Assembly: GCA_030248295.1 (NCBI GenBank)
Contig: JASANH010001617.1
Coordinates: 124,001 to 188,000, forward strand
From: Mesodorylaimus sp. YZB2_4
Lineage: Eukaryota > Nematoda > Enoplea > Dorylaimida > Dorylaimidae
Direction of reading: 5' to 3'
DNA length: 64,000 nt
This document shows positions 49,398 through 61,917 of this stretch, piece by piece. The notes under the pieces were generated by a model. That model was given only the letters and a program-made list of their open reading frames with translations. It was not told where the DNA came from and did no database searches. The first letter of the stretch is position 1, and every line of letters starts with the position of its first letter. Made by a program: the position numbers and the translations under genes.

Positions 49398-52300
49398 TCA
49401 TAACCTCCATGCTGGCCGTCTGCCTGTGGACATGGTTTGCTTGATTTTTGGTTGCGGTGATCGACTCGGAGATTTCGCAGTAGATCGACGTGCTTCGGGT
49501 AGCTTTAATGTGTTCGGAGACCTGAAACTAGTCAAAATTTTAGCCTCACATCCAATCCATTCATTTCTTACCTTAGAGTAGTGCGGCCATGTCGTGAATC
49601 GTCATCAGTGGCTTGCGAATGGTCATCAGCTGTTTCATTTAGGTCACTTTGACTACCCTGGTGATAATGTTGAGACTTTGATGACATTTTCTCTTCTCCG
49701 GATGAAGTCAGTTCGATGGCACCATGCGTAAAGTGTCTTTGCTTGTGAATGGACGATGCCGACGATGATTTCATAGTTCCAATACCACGCTTGTGTTCAT
49801 TCTTTACTTGTTCCACCAAGCAGTGCCATTTGTTGATTATGGACATATTAACTGCTTTTCGACATAAGCTATGAGCTTCACGGGCTGAGCTGACGCTTGA
49901 TATGCTGTCGCGCTGAAAGATGCAAAACAAAATACTAAAACAGCACATAGAGGTCTAATCAACCTTTTACCTTTTTCAAACTATCCATCGAACCGATGGG
50001 TGACGAGAATTGGGACTGACCATCTCTCACTGCCTCCAGAGAAGACTTGAGTGCTTGCTTTTCTTCCTAAAAGTTATAATATTTAAAGTTTGCCTACAGT
50101 TTGCATCCATTTTACAAGGCTGTTTGACAGTCAAGGCAGTCGGGAAGAAGCAATTACTCATCATAAGCTGACAAAGAAAAAGCCCCTCCACCGTCACTAA
50201 TTCCTTCTTCTTTTAACAAAGGGGAAGTATAGCTTACCTCTAACCTTTTTATTGCCGTTTCATTATCGCGCAGTTCTTGCTGCAGACTTTGAATTTCTTG
50301 AGTAACATCGTCTTTCGCTGCAGGTCGATCGTTGATTTCTTCCAGCTGCTTCAACCTGAAAGCATGCAATGGCAAAACTGAGGCTAGGTGAAAGCTATGG
50401 TTTGCGTACATCACGTTAGACTTGACAGCACAAAAAGAAATAGAAACTTGTCGCTGAAAGAAGAGTGTGGATGGGTCAGATTACTCACCTCTCCTTCAAC
50501 TCTTCCATCTCTTCCTTTATCTTTTCTTGAGCTTGTTCATGCTCTTTGATAGCAGCTTTGTGTTCATTCTTCAAGTTCTCAACCTCTCGCTTGTGTGTCT
50601 TACTTTGTTGCAGTTCACGTTTTCTGTAATAAAGGCCACCCGTTATTGCACCAAAGCCTTTCTTCATTAGCTATAGCATACCTGATATATTCGTGAGTCT
50701 CATTCCGGATATGCAAGATTTCCTGAGTCTTCTTTTCCAAATCGGTCTTGGTTTCTTGGAGGTCAGATTTGAGCGATTTTAATTGCGCTGTCAGTTGCTC
50801 GATCTGTTTGTCTTTTTGACTGTTTTCGCTCTTTTGATTTTCTAATGCAGTTCCGAATTCTTTGTCCTAAAATTAGCGGATTTCAAATAAAGCGTTTAAT
50901 TGTTTCTCAGTAGATCTTGAAATCACCTTTTTCTCGAGTTCTTTTTTAAATTCTAAGCACAACTTCTGCTGCTTTTCCAATTCTTCCAGCATGTTGGCGC
51001 TGGTAGATGCTGTTTCTTGAGCACGTTTTTCTTTTATCTCGGCTTCGACTTCAGCTAAAAACCCGCAATCGATCAGTCGACCCATCTGATACGTTTTTCT
51101 GATACTCCTTACCTCTAATACGTTCTTCTCTGCCAAGAAACTGATCCAATTCCGCTTTCTGGTCTTCTATCGTTTTCAACAATTCATTGACTCGTTGTGT
51201 GTGTAGGTCGATGCAACGCGCGAGTTCGGCTTTTGTGGCATCTAATTCTTGTTGCAACACCTGAAAACCGGGTTTAGACAATGCCGGACCACAATGCAAT
51301 AACCTTACTTTATTCTCAGCACCAACTTTAGAAGAAACGAGGCCACTTCGTCGCCTGCCCTCGCCATCTTCATATTGACGTAGTTTGATTCGAAGTCCGT
51401 CGATGGTATCTTGTAGATTTCTGACCATACCCTCTGACCTGTCATTGATAAATCGATCACTGCGACCACGAGAAGCTAATTCTGCTTTCAGCGATCTTAT
51501 CTGAAATGTGTATAAAATGTTACTTTCACGTCTAACCAGCGTGGACCGGAATATTGTACCTCTTTCTGATATTCCTCTTCTCTCTTCAACGGAAGTCGAC
51601 TGGACGTTTCCCTAAATGACCAGGTCATAACGGACTTGCTGAAAGTACCTGCACATGATCTTACTCAATGCTTTCTTTAGCACTTCTCTCAATGCTCTCT
51701 CTAAGCTTTTCGATCTCCGCCTTGTGCTGCTTCTCAAAATCACAAGCAACCATTGGCTGCTCTGTCATGATTTTCTCCTGCTTTTCCACCATGGCATTCA
51801 AACTATCCACTTTCTCCTGAGCCTCATTCAATTGTTGACGCAGAGACTCGCCTTCTTGCCTTGCCTCGACTAGCTTTTCGTACGTGGATTTGTATTTTTC
51901 TTCCAATGTTTCTATCTGAAAGAATCGTATTTCCTCACAGTTGCAGGGGCAGGCATACGAGTACGTCCTAGTGAGTGGATGTGACATGTGCAATGTGTGC
52001 CTATGCTTACCTCCAATTTGACATCCTCAGAATCCATGGGCAACTGACTATGCAGCTGCTTCTTTGCCGACTCGAGCTCGTTTTGTAATCGTTCGTTTTC
52101 TTCTTGCAAGACCTTTTGCTTGCGTTCAAATTCTGCTTCTAGTCTCTAAAATTAGAGGGGCTCTTACCATCTTTGTTGAAAACCGAAGCACTGAGGACAT
52201 TACTTTTGTCAAGGCCTCGCGTTGTTCCGCAGCTTTGACTTCGAGCTGTTCCTGGAACGTTTTGTGGTGTCGCTCAAAGTCGTTGAGCTTGGATGTATAG

Positions 52301-55242
52301 TCCTTTTTAAGATTGAACTCGCGTTGCTCTGCTGTCACTCGCTCGTGTTCCAATTGCTGATCGTAATGGTCTTTCATCATTTGCTTCTCTTTCGAAAGGT
52401 TGTCCAGGACCTGCAAGAACTGCGAACTCATGAGCACACTGATGGTCAGTCAGACATCGCTCTAGTGGCCCGTGATTTATTACGTCTAATAAAGGAACGC
52501 TCCTTTATAAGACATAATACGGAGACTATGCAGTAGGGGAGAATGATAGGCAGCAGACAGCAAGGAACATACCATTTCCAATGCCTGAAGCTGCGAATTC
52601 TGAAGTTGCTGTTGTGTTTGACTTTGACTTTCCAGATTCTGTCGCTCATTTTCCAAAAAGACCACTTTACTTTTCAAGGATTTTAGTTCCGACTGCAAAT
52701 CTTGAATAACCGATTCCAATTTGTTCTTGGTGCTCTCCAGAGCGCTTAGTAAATCTGCATGGAAGATGAAAACAGGGTGTGTTTTGGGGTTGTAAATCTA
52801 CAGTGTGTTCTCTTTCAATGCTGGTCTCACTCCAAAATGCCGTACCTGCTTTTCTCAAAAGTTGCTCTTCTTGCTCCTGGTACTTCTGTTTTGTGGTTTC
52901 TAACTCGCTTTCCACTCCATTCAACTTGTTCAAAGCAGCTTCTGTCTCGCGCCTGGCTTCTTCCAACTGTAAGAAAACAAAAGAATCATTTTAGAAGCAT
53001 GTTCATGTTTATGTTTTACCACATCACCGAACGCTTGTGCGCACTCGAGGGTGAAACTCATACAAAACCATTATTGCAGATGCAGCAACATGAAAATGAC
53101 GTCATTCGGGCAAGGGTACATCCTCTCTGGGTAACAATTCGTTTCTTTGCACGAAAACTTTTGTCTGGGCGTTCAATGTATCCTATGCTCATTTGAAGTC
53201 TTTGGACACTTGTCGGGCTACATTCCTCAAAGGAGCGGCGCCGCCTTGGCGCCTACCCTGCCCTCGGGACATTTACCAGAAGCACGCGAAAACGACAACT
53301 GGCTATGATTCGTTGCCGGATATGTCCGTCGCACTCAACCTACTTGCGTCAGTGGCCCGGAGAGAACGACTTGACGCTATTAGCACGATCACACCAAGAG
53401 GCTGATACGGACCAGAGGCTATACTTGGCAGACAATTGCAGCGGAAAACAAATACCTCGCGCAAACGGGTGCAGGAAAGGAAAGCATTTATCAAAGACTA
53501 CATTCTGTTACAAAATATGACGCTAGCAAAAAAGATAGAAAGCGAGCATTGCTTACTTGCTTAGATATGACTTGCACTTCCATCTCTTTCTCTTGCAATC
53601 GTTGTTCCAATTCCGTCACTTCGCGCTCGCATTTTGCTAACTCTTCTTTGCTTTGCTGCAAATGCAATTGCAGTTCTTCTAAACGATCTTTGAACTCTTC
53701 TTGTCTGAAATGAAAAACGAGGTTCCGATGAAATCGAAACCAAAGAAGAAACCAGAACCACCGCGCCGACCTGCCCAATAACTCGTCCCTCAAAGCCGTT
53801 TCGTGTTCTTTCAACGCATCCAACTCGTTCGTGTATAGTGACTTGGCCGCGTTCAGTTCTGTATCGTACAAGGCTTGAGCACGCCACAATTTCGATTCGA
53901 ATGCTTCAGTCAACTTCTCTTTCTCCATCTTTAAACTTTTTCGTTCTTCATCCAACCTTTGAATTTCGTACATGTATCTGAAAAGAGGCCGACCGATCAA
54001 CAAATTGCGTCATCGGGTGCCTATAACAATTACTTCTGCTCCAGATTCAAGAGTTGATGTTCTGAGCATCGCTGTTCTAAAAGTTGGATCTCCTTCTGAT
54101 GTTCTTGACGTAACTTCTCCAAAGCACCTTCCTTTTCCCGCTCGAATTTTTCCTGAAATATCACATGGGATACGGACCAAAACTGATGAATAGCATTCCG
54201 CGAAGGGCATCTCAGCATATAGCTGCATACTATGAGTATCTGACGAGAGATATACTGCAGGCAGACCTGGCGACCCTTCAGTCGGTCTGTTGTGACTCTT
54301 CGCCCCAAGCCACCGATGACAAGTTGCAAACACTTAGGGGTTCGATAAGAACCATTCACACGTAGTTGTTCCTTTGAAACTGCCTCCAAATCTGGTCGAA
54401 GCGGCTGATCGGAGACTTACAGAATCAGGAGACCTGGGTGTAGCAGTCAGCCCGTACGTACCTGGAGTGCTTGAAACTGTTTCATCCTCTCTTCAAAGTC
54501 CTTCTTGGCGGCCAACACTTCTTCGGACAATGTGATAATCTTTGACGAATACTCAGCTTCCAACATGCGCTCCCGTTCAACCACTCGCTCGCGATATTCG
54601 GCGAATGTGCCCATGACATTGAATTTTTGCCGTTCATATTCGGCTACTGTGCCCTCGAGGGCCTGAAATCGAGTGAGTTGACACCGAACTTCAATCAGGC
54701 TGGTCACTTTTGATTCACCTGTATCTTCTGTTTCAACTCCGTCTCGTTGGCGGCTTGTCGTGGAACTCGAGGGGTTTCCCTCGGGCTCCGACCCCCGTTT
54801 GGTAAAGGCGATCGACTGCAAGGACGTTGCTGGCCACCCGTGCGACCAGTCGACACTCCACCCGGGATTGGCGAGCGGCTAACACGCGATGATAGACTAC
54901 TTGCTGGACTATGTAACTGCTCCGAGGTGGTCGTGTCGTAATCGGCGAAGTCGTCCACTTTCGACGAGGACAATCGCAGGAACTGCAACAAGTGGGTGCT
55001 TAGGTATGATTTGACCAAACCACATGCCAATCAGATCCCCCGATAGAAACCTGATACCTACTGATCCAGAAAACAATCGATCACTCATACTAATCGAGCG
55101 ATCACTCGTTCATTACCGACCATTGTTTCTGCTGGCTCAGACGTCTGTCAAGTAGAAAGGCCTCCCAAGCCAATGATACCCCGAGGCAATAAGAACCACG
55201 AACCTTTTCCTGCCTACGGCTGCTCGCGAATGGGTCAGCCAT
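49398..55242 (-). CDS. FAM184: FAM184-family coiled-coil protein
   Basis: Twenty-one exons (minus): 55242-55204, 54982-54719, 54662-54462, 54152-54034, 53977-53771, 53704-53557, 52966-52846, 52754-52573, 52410-52204, 52145-52011, 51915-51665, 51611-51560, 51500-51309, 51260-51113, 51054-50927, 50866-50682, 50623-50489, 50355-50238, 50066-49971, 49912-49572 and 49521-49398. All phases close, giving 1130 aa, close to the length of vertebrate FAM184A. The N-terminus is Ser/Pro/Arg-rich; most of the rest is one coiled coil. The order of conserved segments (LEGTVAEYERQKFNVMGTF, then FEREKEGALEKLRQEHQKEI, then MEKEKLTEAFESKLWRAQAL) follows FAM184. The C-terminus is Ser/Pro-rich and basic. Its molecular role is poorly known even in vertebrates. 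The 39-nt first exon (MADPFASSRRQEK) is chosen on phase alone and is the least certain. Confidence 0.88.
52478..52519. repeat. 19-bp inverted repeat in a FAM184 intron
   Basis: Left arm TATTACGTCTAATAAAGGA, loop ACGC, right arm TCCTTTATAAGACATAATA: 17 of 19 bases pair. It lies inside the intron between exons 52754-52573 and 52410-52204. It may be a minimal MITE relic or a structured intron element. Confidence 0.7.
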
Positions 55243-55340
55243 GGGCGATAAATAGGACACTAGCCCGAATGCCCGTCTATAATGCTGCGAGAAGGCGCCA
55301 GCGCCAGTGGTAAACAAAGTTTTGGTCGTTCTCGTTCGAA

Positions 55341-55406
55341 ATGAGCTTCTACTTTCCGATGGACCAGCAGCCAATTCCAGGTCCCAACGTTGCGAGCGAG
55401 GCCAAG
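55341..55406 (+). CDS. Possible first coding exon of an unidentified plus-strand gene
   Basis: An ATG opens a 22-codon exon (MSFYFPMDQQPIPGPNVASE..) ending at the donor AAG|GTAAAAC, divergent from the FAM184 start about 100 bp away. I could not find an in-phase next exon: the acceptors at about 55438 and 55442 lead straight to stops. A strong acceptor (CTCTTGTTTTTCAG) near 55899 precedes coding-like sequence (STINDINLANQHEF) cut short by a SINE. Product unknown. Confidence 0.2.
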
Positions 55407-55989
55407 GTAAAACTCGCAACCGCTTTTCACTTCGTTTTCGTAGCAGAATAAGAAATGAGCAAGAACAAACCTGAGCCAGTGGTTGGCGGTAATGTCAGCG
55501 GATCCAAAAGCGAAATGCGCCAGCCTGGGCGCGGGACCCCAGACGTTATGGAACGGAGGGTATGCTAGAATGACAACTGGCGCAAGATATTATGAGCGAC
55601 AGGAGCAAAAGGTGTTCCCACACCGATTCACTGAAACGACCATCCCTGCACAACCAATGTCAACAAGATATCTTATTGAGATAGCAATGACCAGTCAATC
55701 CGAATCACAAAATGAGATATGGCCTAGGTGACCAGACAAAGTGTGGGAAACATTATTTATTTCGGACTGCTGCAAAGCATGCTTGCCTTTTTTACGGTGA
55801 AGTTTTTGAGACCGCGAGCAGAGTCACATCATTTTACTCAGCACTCAATTCTGAATCGGACTGACTCGTTCTTGCCTTAACTCTCCTCTTGTTTTTCAGA
55901 AGCACTATCAATGATATCAACTTGGCGAATCAGCACGAATTCTATGGACTTCTACTGAATACAGAGACCGCGAAAGTGAAAATTCTGAC

Positions 55990-56335
55990 TCGCACCTTGG
56001 TTGCCAGGTCGTGGGGTCTCGCCAGGTACCGTCGAGGTTCTCCAAGCGGAGAGACGGGTCCAACGAATAAGCGGCCCTGCAGTCGAATATTAACAAGGTT
56101 CAAAGCCTGCGGCCATCGCCCGAGGAAGCCAGTGCACAGTTCAGGATGCCCTCATGTGCTTATCTGGTTCAGGGAACGAGTGCACTCATAGGCGCAGATG
56201 TGTTTTATATTCACGGAGGTGCTCCTGGAGAACAAGACACACGGGACTGCTGCCGTGTGGCCGGTCGCCACGCAGCCTCGCTTCTCCGTTTGACTGCTGG
56301 CTTAATATATAGGCAAAAATGGGCTGCGTTCAAGT
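55990..56335 (+). mobile_element. tRNA-derived SINE copy 5, 5'-truncated
   Basis: Aligns with the body and tail of the 3.5-kb copy: CAGGTACCGTCGAGGTTCTCCAAGCGGAGAGACGG (copy 1: CCGGTACCGTCTAGGTGCTTCGAGTGGAGAGACGG), GGATGCCCTCATG, GTGTGGCCGGTC, and the tail TTTGACTGCTGGCTTAATATATAGGCAAAAATGGGCT. The tRNA-like head is missing. Confidence 0.7.
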
Positions 56336-56685
56336 TTTATATAAAAAACACGAACTCTGACTCGCGATCAGCGAAAAAAACAGGATCATTCTTTACGGAA
56401 CACCTGATATGTGGTATGAGTAGTTGTCACCTAATAGTGTTGTCGACGTGGAGCCGAGGCTCCCAGTTAGGCTAACCTATTACCTGTTTCAGGTTTTACC
56501 ACTCAGGTGAAACAAATCAACTCAAGTCCGCACACCAAATCACAAATTAGCCCAATCGCAACAACTCTTTCGCTAGTGGCAGGAAAGTAGAAACGAACTA
56601 AATTAAAGGTAAGGGCTCTGCATCTATAAATTACGCAATCCTTAACCAAATCTCTTACTAAAATCGCATTCGTGTAGACTATCAT

Positions 56686-58276
56686 TTAGTGTCCAGGGAT
56701 AACGTAACCGTACAAACTACGACGTCCGATAGCTTCACCGACGTAGAACCAAAAAGCGATTTCTAGTCCGACCATTGTGTTCAACCAAGCACCCTAAAAG
56801 AAGAAGACCATAAGAGAATGAGCGGTTGTAGCAGGCGCTGGGAATGGCAAGACTTAATTTTCCGCGGCAAGAACATCAAAACAAAAGAAACAGGAAAGGT
56901 AGCTCGAATATCAAGCCAATAATAGGGCTGCGATCTCTTGGACGCTCAAGAATGTTGATCACGATTCAAATAGCATACTGTATGCCAAAAATGCAGCAGA
57001 TGCTGACACTGCTATTCCATTCGTTTTCAATCACGGGAGCCTAAGGAAAATTGGCTCAGTATTACTATGATGTGCACATCCTAGGTTCAAAACTCATGAT
57101 CAAAAAGTACAGTAGTTACACAGTAAAATGTGCAACGATGAAATCAGCTCATTGGCAGTATTCTTACTGCAGAGTCTCATCTGACAATCCATCCTCTACA
57201 CGGAGGCTGCGGCTAGAAACGTCACCCGTCAGGATGATGTTTCAGCGGCGGGGCAGCCAGGAAGACTTGAATGGCTCCACAAGTTATCATTGGCGCGGCT
57301 TAAAAGCTCTGCCTGGCACTCTCTCAGAGCAAGACGCATTGCATACTTTGTTCCCCATGGCGGTTTATCCTCCATGCTAACTCGTTGACCGTCCAGTACC
57401 TATTGAAGGTAGCTACTCTCCATGCACTCGTTTTATGCGTATGCACGAAATGCTTTGATGATAGAACTATTTCGTATTAGAGGGATTAAATAGAGTGATT
57501 TACAAGGTCTATCCAATCAATGGTCAGCATGGCCACTGAAGAGTCCTGTTTATCTCCAAGTATTTTGGACCCCCGATAAGAGTTTACAAAACTAGTATCC
57601 TGCACCTATTATACGTTATTGGTGGACCCACAACTAAAAGGGAACACTTACAGCACCTATACAGAACGTGAGTTTTATGCCAGTACTTGCTTATTGTTAG
57701 TCACGATCAGCACAGTTTCAGGAAAATGATACTTCCATCAACCAATATATTTGTATCTGATAAGGATCAGTGTGCACATATGACACCTGTTGTCCATCGC
57801 ACCCACATCCGACCAGGCAAGTGGGCACACCCATGGGCAAGGAAAGATCTAAGGCAGAAGTCCTAGTTTTTTGACCCACCGTCAGCCCAAAGATGGCTAG
57901 CTACTTACTCGGACAGTAGTTTGTTTCAAACGACCCAAACCGGACATCATATTGCCAAAGCCTTTTCGCACTTCACCAAATTCCCCAGGTAACGGTGGTC
58001 GCATTTCTACCTTTACGTATTGCCAGGCAGTTCGCAATTTCGGAACGCCATTCGCGATGGCGACTAAAAGAAAATCTTAAAGTGAACTAAGGACGTATCT
58101 TCCCAAGAACGTTCTGGTTTTCGAAAAAATGGCTCTGAAGAACGGAGGACATTCTAAATTTTAAATTCTCGAACGAAATCTATTCCCCCTTTCGACAGAT
58201 TTTAGTCAAATTGTCTCGATGAATGAGGAATACCTAGCAAAACCCAAAAAATCATACCTTGCAATACTTTACTCAT
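56686..58276 (-). CDS. ATP5MG: Mitochondrial ATP synthase subunit g
   Basis: Three exons, 58276-58258, 58063-57909 and 56793-56686, give 93 aa (human subunit g is 103). Small single-helix subunit of the membrane Fo sector, inner mitochondrial membrane, involved in dimerisation of the enzyme. Matches: a central WQYVKVEMRPPLPGEFGEV segment, the amphipathic stretch LKQTTVRGAWLNTMVG, and the C-terminal membrane helix with the conserved WFYVGEAIGRRSLYGY. The first exon is only 19 nt (MSKVLQ plus one base), and the second intron is 1115 nt, long for this locus. It is head-to-head with JMJD8, about 440 bp between start codons. Confidence 0.9.
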
Positions 58277-58717
58277 TACGTGTGTGTGATCCCCCGAAAA
58301 TAAAAATCCTTTAACCTTCTCTCAAGTGTCTAGAAGACAAGTGTGAGAAATCGTGATCGCAGGCGGGCTACTGTAACCGCTTCAAAGCTGGTTCACTTTT
58401 TAAAAGATTTCTTGACTAAACCTAAAACAATGACCGTAGCTTATTGGACAAAGAAAATCAAGCAGTCATATAAAAAGTGTAAAGAAAAAGGCTAACTGAT
58501 AAAATGACCCTTATTCTCGCAACATACACCTTACGTAAAATGGTCACTCCCGCGTTAACTGTTGAATTTGCTGTAAGCAATTTATAGTCGTCATCAGATG
58601 TCTGCTAAAAGGAGGGAAAAATCTAAACGATGAAACTTTGGGAAGAATCAACTTTTATTACTAGCCTCTATCGAGAATTTATATTTACAGTATTGGCTAG
58701 CGGGAATTCCCGGTGAA
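58277..58717. promoter_or_regulatory. Bidirectional intergenic region between ATP5MG and JMJD8
   Basis: 441 bp separate the two divergent start codons, so both core promoters probably lie here. No TATA box is obvious for either gene. A minus-strand segment at about 58519-58613 looks exon-like (acceptor CTTTTAG, open frame, donor C|GTAAGG) and could be an upstream untranslated or alternative ATP5MG exon, but it has no start codon. Confidence 0.4.
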
Positions 58718-60748
58718 ATGAAGAGCTTTTCTAGACTTAAATTCACATTTGTTAGGGCTAGGCATCTTTTTTTATTGTCATCGGTTTTTTGTCACTCAGG
58801 CGGGAGTGTTTCGGACGTTGCCAACGGAGGGTGGTAAGCACGTTTGGACTCACGTTGCTCATTTCAGTTTGTTAAAATATAGTTATATTTTCAGGGCAAC
58901 CGATTCACTGGATATTGTGGGCGATGACGGACCATGCAATATCGTCCGACACGATGCGCGCAGTTTGACACAAAACGAGTTTTTGAAAAGGTGCGTTTAT
59001 TCTTAGGTTGACTTGCATGCTGTAAGTCTGTCCAGGGTCTGAAAAACATGCACTAATGGTACCCACTAATGTGGGGCTAAAATGCAAAGGCGCCCTTTCA
59101 CTTGGGTGCCCCCTGTTGCCAGGGCCTTTACCTTTAGTTCCCAAGTACAGTATTGCGGACCCAGTAATGTTTTTTTGATCGTGGTTTCTACCGTTTATTC
59201 TTCATTTATTCAGATTTTCCGCGGAACCGCTTATAATCACTAATCTCGAAAACGATGAGGTATGACCAAATTTCATTTGTGTTTTACCCTCTTTTGAATA
59301 GTTCGGATCAAGATTACAATTCTATAGTTGGTTCTCTCTTGCAGGGTTTCCAGCAATTATGTTCTCGCGACCAGCTATTACTCCAATTTTCAGAGGCTAA
59401 AGTGCGCCTTAGTTCGGCCAATACTTATTCCTATGCTAAAGGTAGAAGTGCTTTTTGGTTTGTTTTGCTATGCTTTTGATTTAATTCCCCCTATTTTCTT
59501 TTAGTTCCTGTTAAACTTCGAGATTACGTGAGTGAGTATTTGCGACCGCAGAAGGTCGATCAGTTAGGAAACGGTATGTACGTTTGATCGAGCGGAGTAG
59601 ATACCGTATTTATGCATTTGTCAGCCCCTCATTTGGGTCCCATTGAAATTGTATAAGTCCCCGCATTTACTTGTGGCCCTACTTCGAGTGCCATGTGTTC
59701 ATAGGTGACTCTCCCACCGAAAAAATAAGTTGTCCCCTTTTAATTTCTTTGGGATGGTGAGAAGTACTACAAAAATTTTGAATTTAGGTAATATAAGCTG
59801 CTTTGTGCAAAATGCTTCAAAATCGTCTGTTGCAGGTCTAAAAAAATTACCATCAAAATTCTATTACACCTCCCTTATACCTCCTCCCAAAGCCCACGAG
59901 TGCACAAATACGCTAGTTGGTTTCAAAGATGTGTTTCAGAAACGTTTTATCTGTTTGGCGACACGGATGCTGACGACTGGAAGCCACTGTTGGACAAGTA
60001 CAAAAGGCCGCGTTGGTCATTACCAGGTCATGAAGGGATGCCAACTATTGGAATAGCAGGTGAGAAAATTGACTTTAAAATGAACAGCATTGCCTTCTCG
60101 TGATTAAAATGCGGCCAGTGCGATCTCGGTGCGTCAGCTGCTGCGATTAAGGCTTATGCACTGGCTGTCCTTGCCGGCACTAAACTAAACGATCCATCTT
60201 TTCAGACTAGACTAGGAATAATTTCCATTTCAGTCTGGTTACTTTTTGTGTTGTAGGTGCAGGCACAGGTGTGCCATTCCATTTTCACGGACCTGGATTC
60301 GCTGAAGTCATTTACGGAAGGAAGGTAAGGCCTCTTGAATTACGCTTGTCTGCACCCGCTCAGGGTCCTTGATTAGCAAAAACCTGTGTTTTTTATTTGA
60401 AATGAAGTATTTGCGAAAAAATCTGCTATCTAGCGCTAAATCTAAGATTCTTTTCTGTGCGCATTTAGCGTTGGTTTCTGTACCCGCCCGAACAACGACC
60501 TACGTTTGATCCGGACAACTCGACCTTGCACTGGTACACGTACGTTTACCCGGGGCTTCGCCGCGAGGAGAAACCTTTGGAATGCTTGTTGAAACCAAAT
60601 GAGGTATGTTAATTGAATCTTGAAACTGGCATTTATTTTTCCTCTGTCCACTCTTGACATTTAGCTAATTTATTTTCCGAACCTTTGGTGGCATAGTACA
60701 TTGAATGTGGAGACGTCAGTATTCATTTCTACATTTTTGGCCCCCTAA
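58718..60748 (+). CDS. JMJD8: JMJD8-type JmjC-domain protein
   Basis: Nine exons, 58718-58833, 58895-58990, 59214-59259, 59345-59441, 59505-59573, 59940-60059, 60257-60324, 60469-60603 and 60665-60748, give 276 aa. The N-terminus has a hydrophobic segment (HLFLLSSVFC) suited to an ER signal; vertebrate JMJD8 is an ER-luminal protein. Conserved landmarks: GGW before DGPCNIVRHDA, LCSRDQLL, LSSANTYSY, the cupin core GAGTGVPFHFHGPGFAEVIY with RKRWFLYPPE, and LIYFPNLWWHSTLN near the C-terminus. The canonical Fe-binding HxD/E reads H-F-H here, as in the JMJD8 subfamily, so hydroxylase or demethylase activity is doubtful. The first exon joins in phase and recreates the conserved GGW, which supports the start. 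Confidence 0.93.
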
Positions 60749-61917
60749 ACATCGAAATCGATTCCCAAAGAAAGAATTGCCTTCAAAGAAATGAGATCAG
60801 TCCTATTTGAATATTGCTAACGAAGTTTTTATAAAAGGTCTCTTGTCTTATGATTTTGCACATAATTGAACAGGCCTCACTGATGAGTTGTGTTAGGGTT
60901 TGTGGCAGATGGTGATGGTTCGTAAGGAAAAAAGGCGTCAGGGATCGATATGACTAAAATTAATTTTCTGAATTGTCCTTTTTGGTGATAAATTGTATCG
61001 AATATGAAAGATTGGATAACGTCCAAAGTGACAGTTGGTCTATTGATTACTTCGCCTAGGCCATCTGCAGTTCAGTGCAGTGCGCGTGATAGTAGTTAGG
61101 TACCCCCAGTGCTTCGGGTATAACGGTCGCAGATTGCACATAGTCAATGCTGACTGAAATGCATGTGATTGCACTTGCAGTTGGAACTTGCGCGATAGCA
61201 CGTCGAACATGAGCAGCTGCCGAACCTCGTCGTTCTATTATCTACCAAATATGCTTTGAACACGCGAAGACAATCATCCAAATACCATGCATATGATTAC
61301 AAATAGCATACATTCGCAGACGTCAGCCATGCTATGATTAGTCGTACGAAGCATTATGTAGCATCAGGAACACGCCTTGTCGCGTACACGCACGAGCAAA
61401 TATTGGGAAAATAAGATGGTGTGATCGAATGGAAAGCGTGTACACAACGAGGCGATAATGAGGAAAGACCCGGCTTAATGATATTTGGCCAAGACGGCCG
61501 ACAAGAATTCTAAAATTGAGACCGATTCAATCAAAATGAACGCACAAATACGAGTATACTATACATACCAGTCAATGAGAAAAGCTCGTGGGCGGAGCAG
61601 AAAACTGGCAAACAGGGCATTTTTGAAAAAAAGAAAGGTTTTCTACTTGGATAATATCTTATAGTGACACTATCTAATAGCATTCACGCCTGTATCAACC
61701 CCATTTTCAACTTATGGCATGCCCGAATGAGACTATGAAAAATAACTGCAGTGAACCAAAGAAAATAAATGCTTTGCCTATTGCGGGTATCTGTCAGCAG
61801 GAAAACAAATATGTCGAAGCACCCGAGATCTCGTAACCAAGGAGCACTGTCATGGAAAATATGATGGCAATTCATCTAATTTATGGACCTACATATATTG
61901 TGTTCTCTTGTGTGCAG
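60749..61917. other. Intergenic DNA between convergent JMJD8 and SBK-like genes
   Basis: No gene, repeat family member or structured element recognised. The ends are presumably 3' UTRs of the two convergent genes. Confidence 0.4.

Noticed and set aside
58519..58613. Separate minus-strand gene exon
   Set aside because: Open frame with plausible splice sites but no start codon or upstream exon; it may be an alternative 5' exon of ATP5MG.
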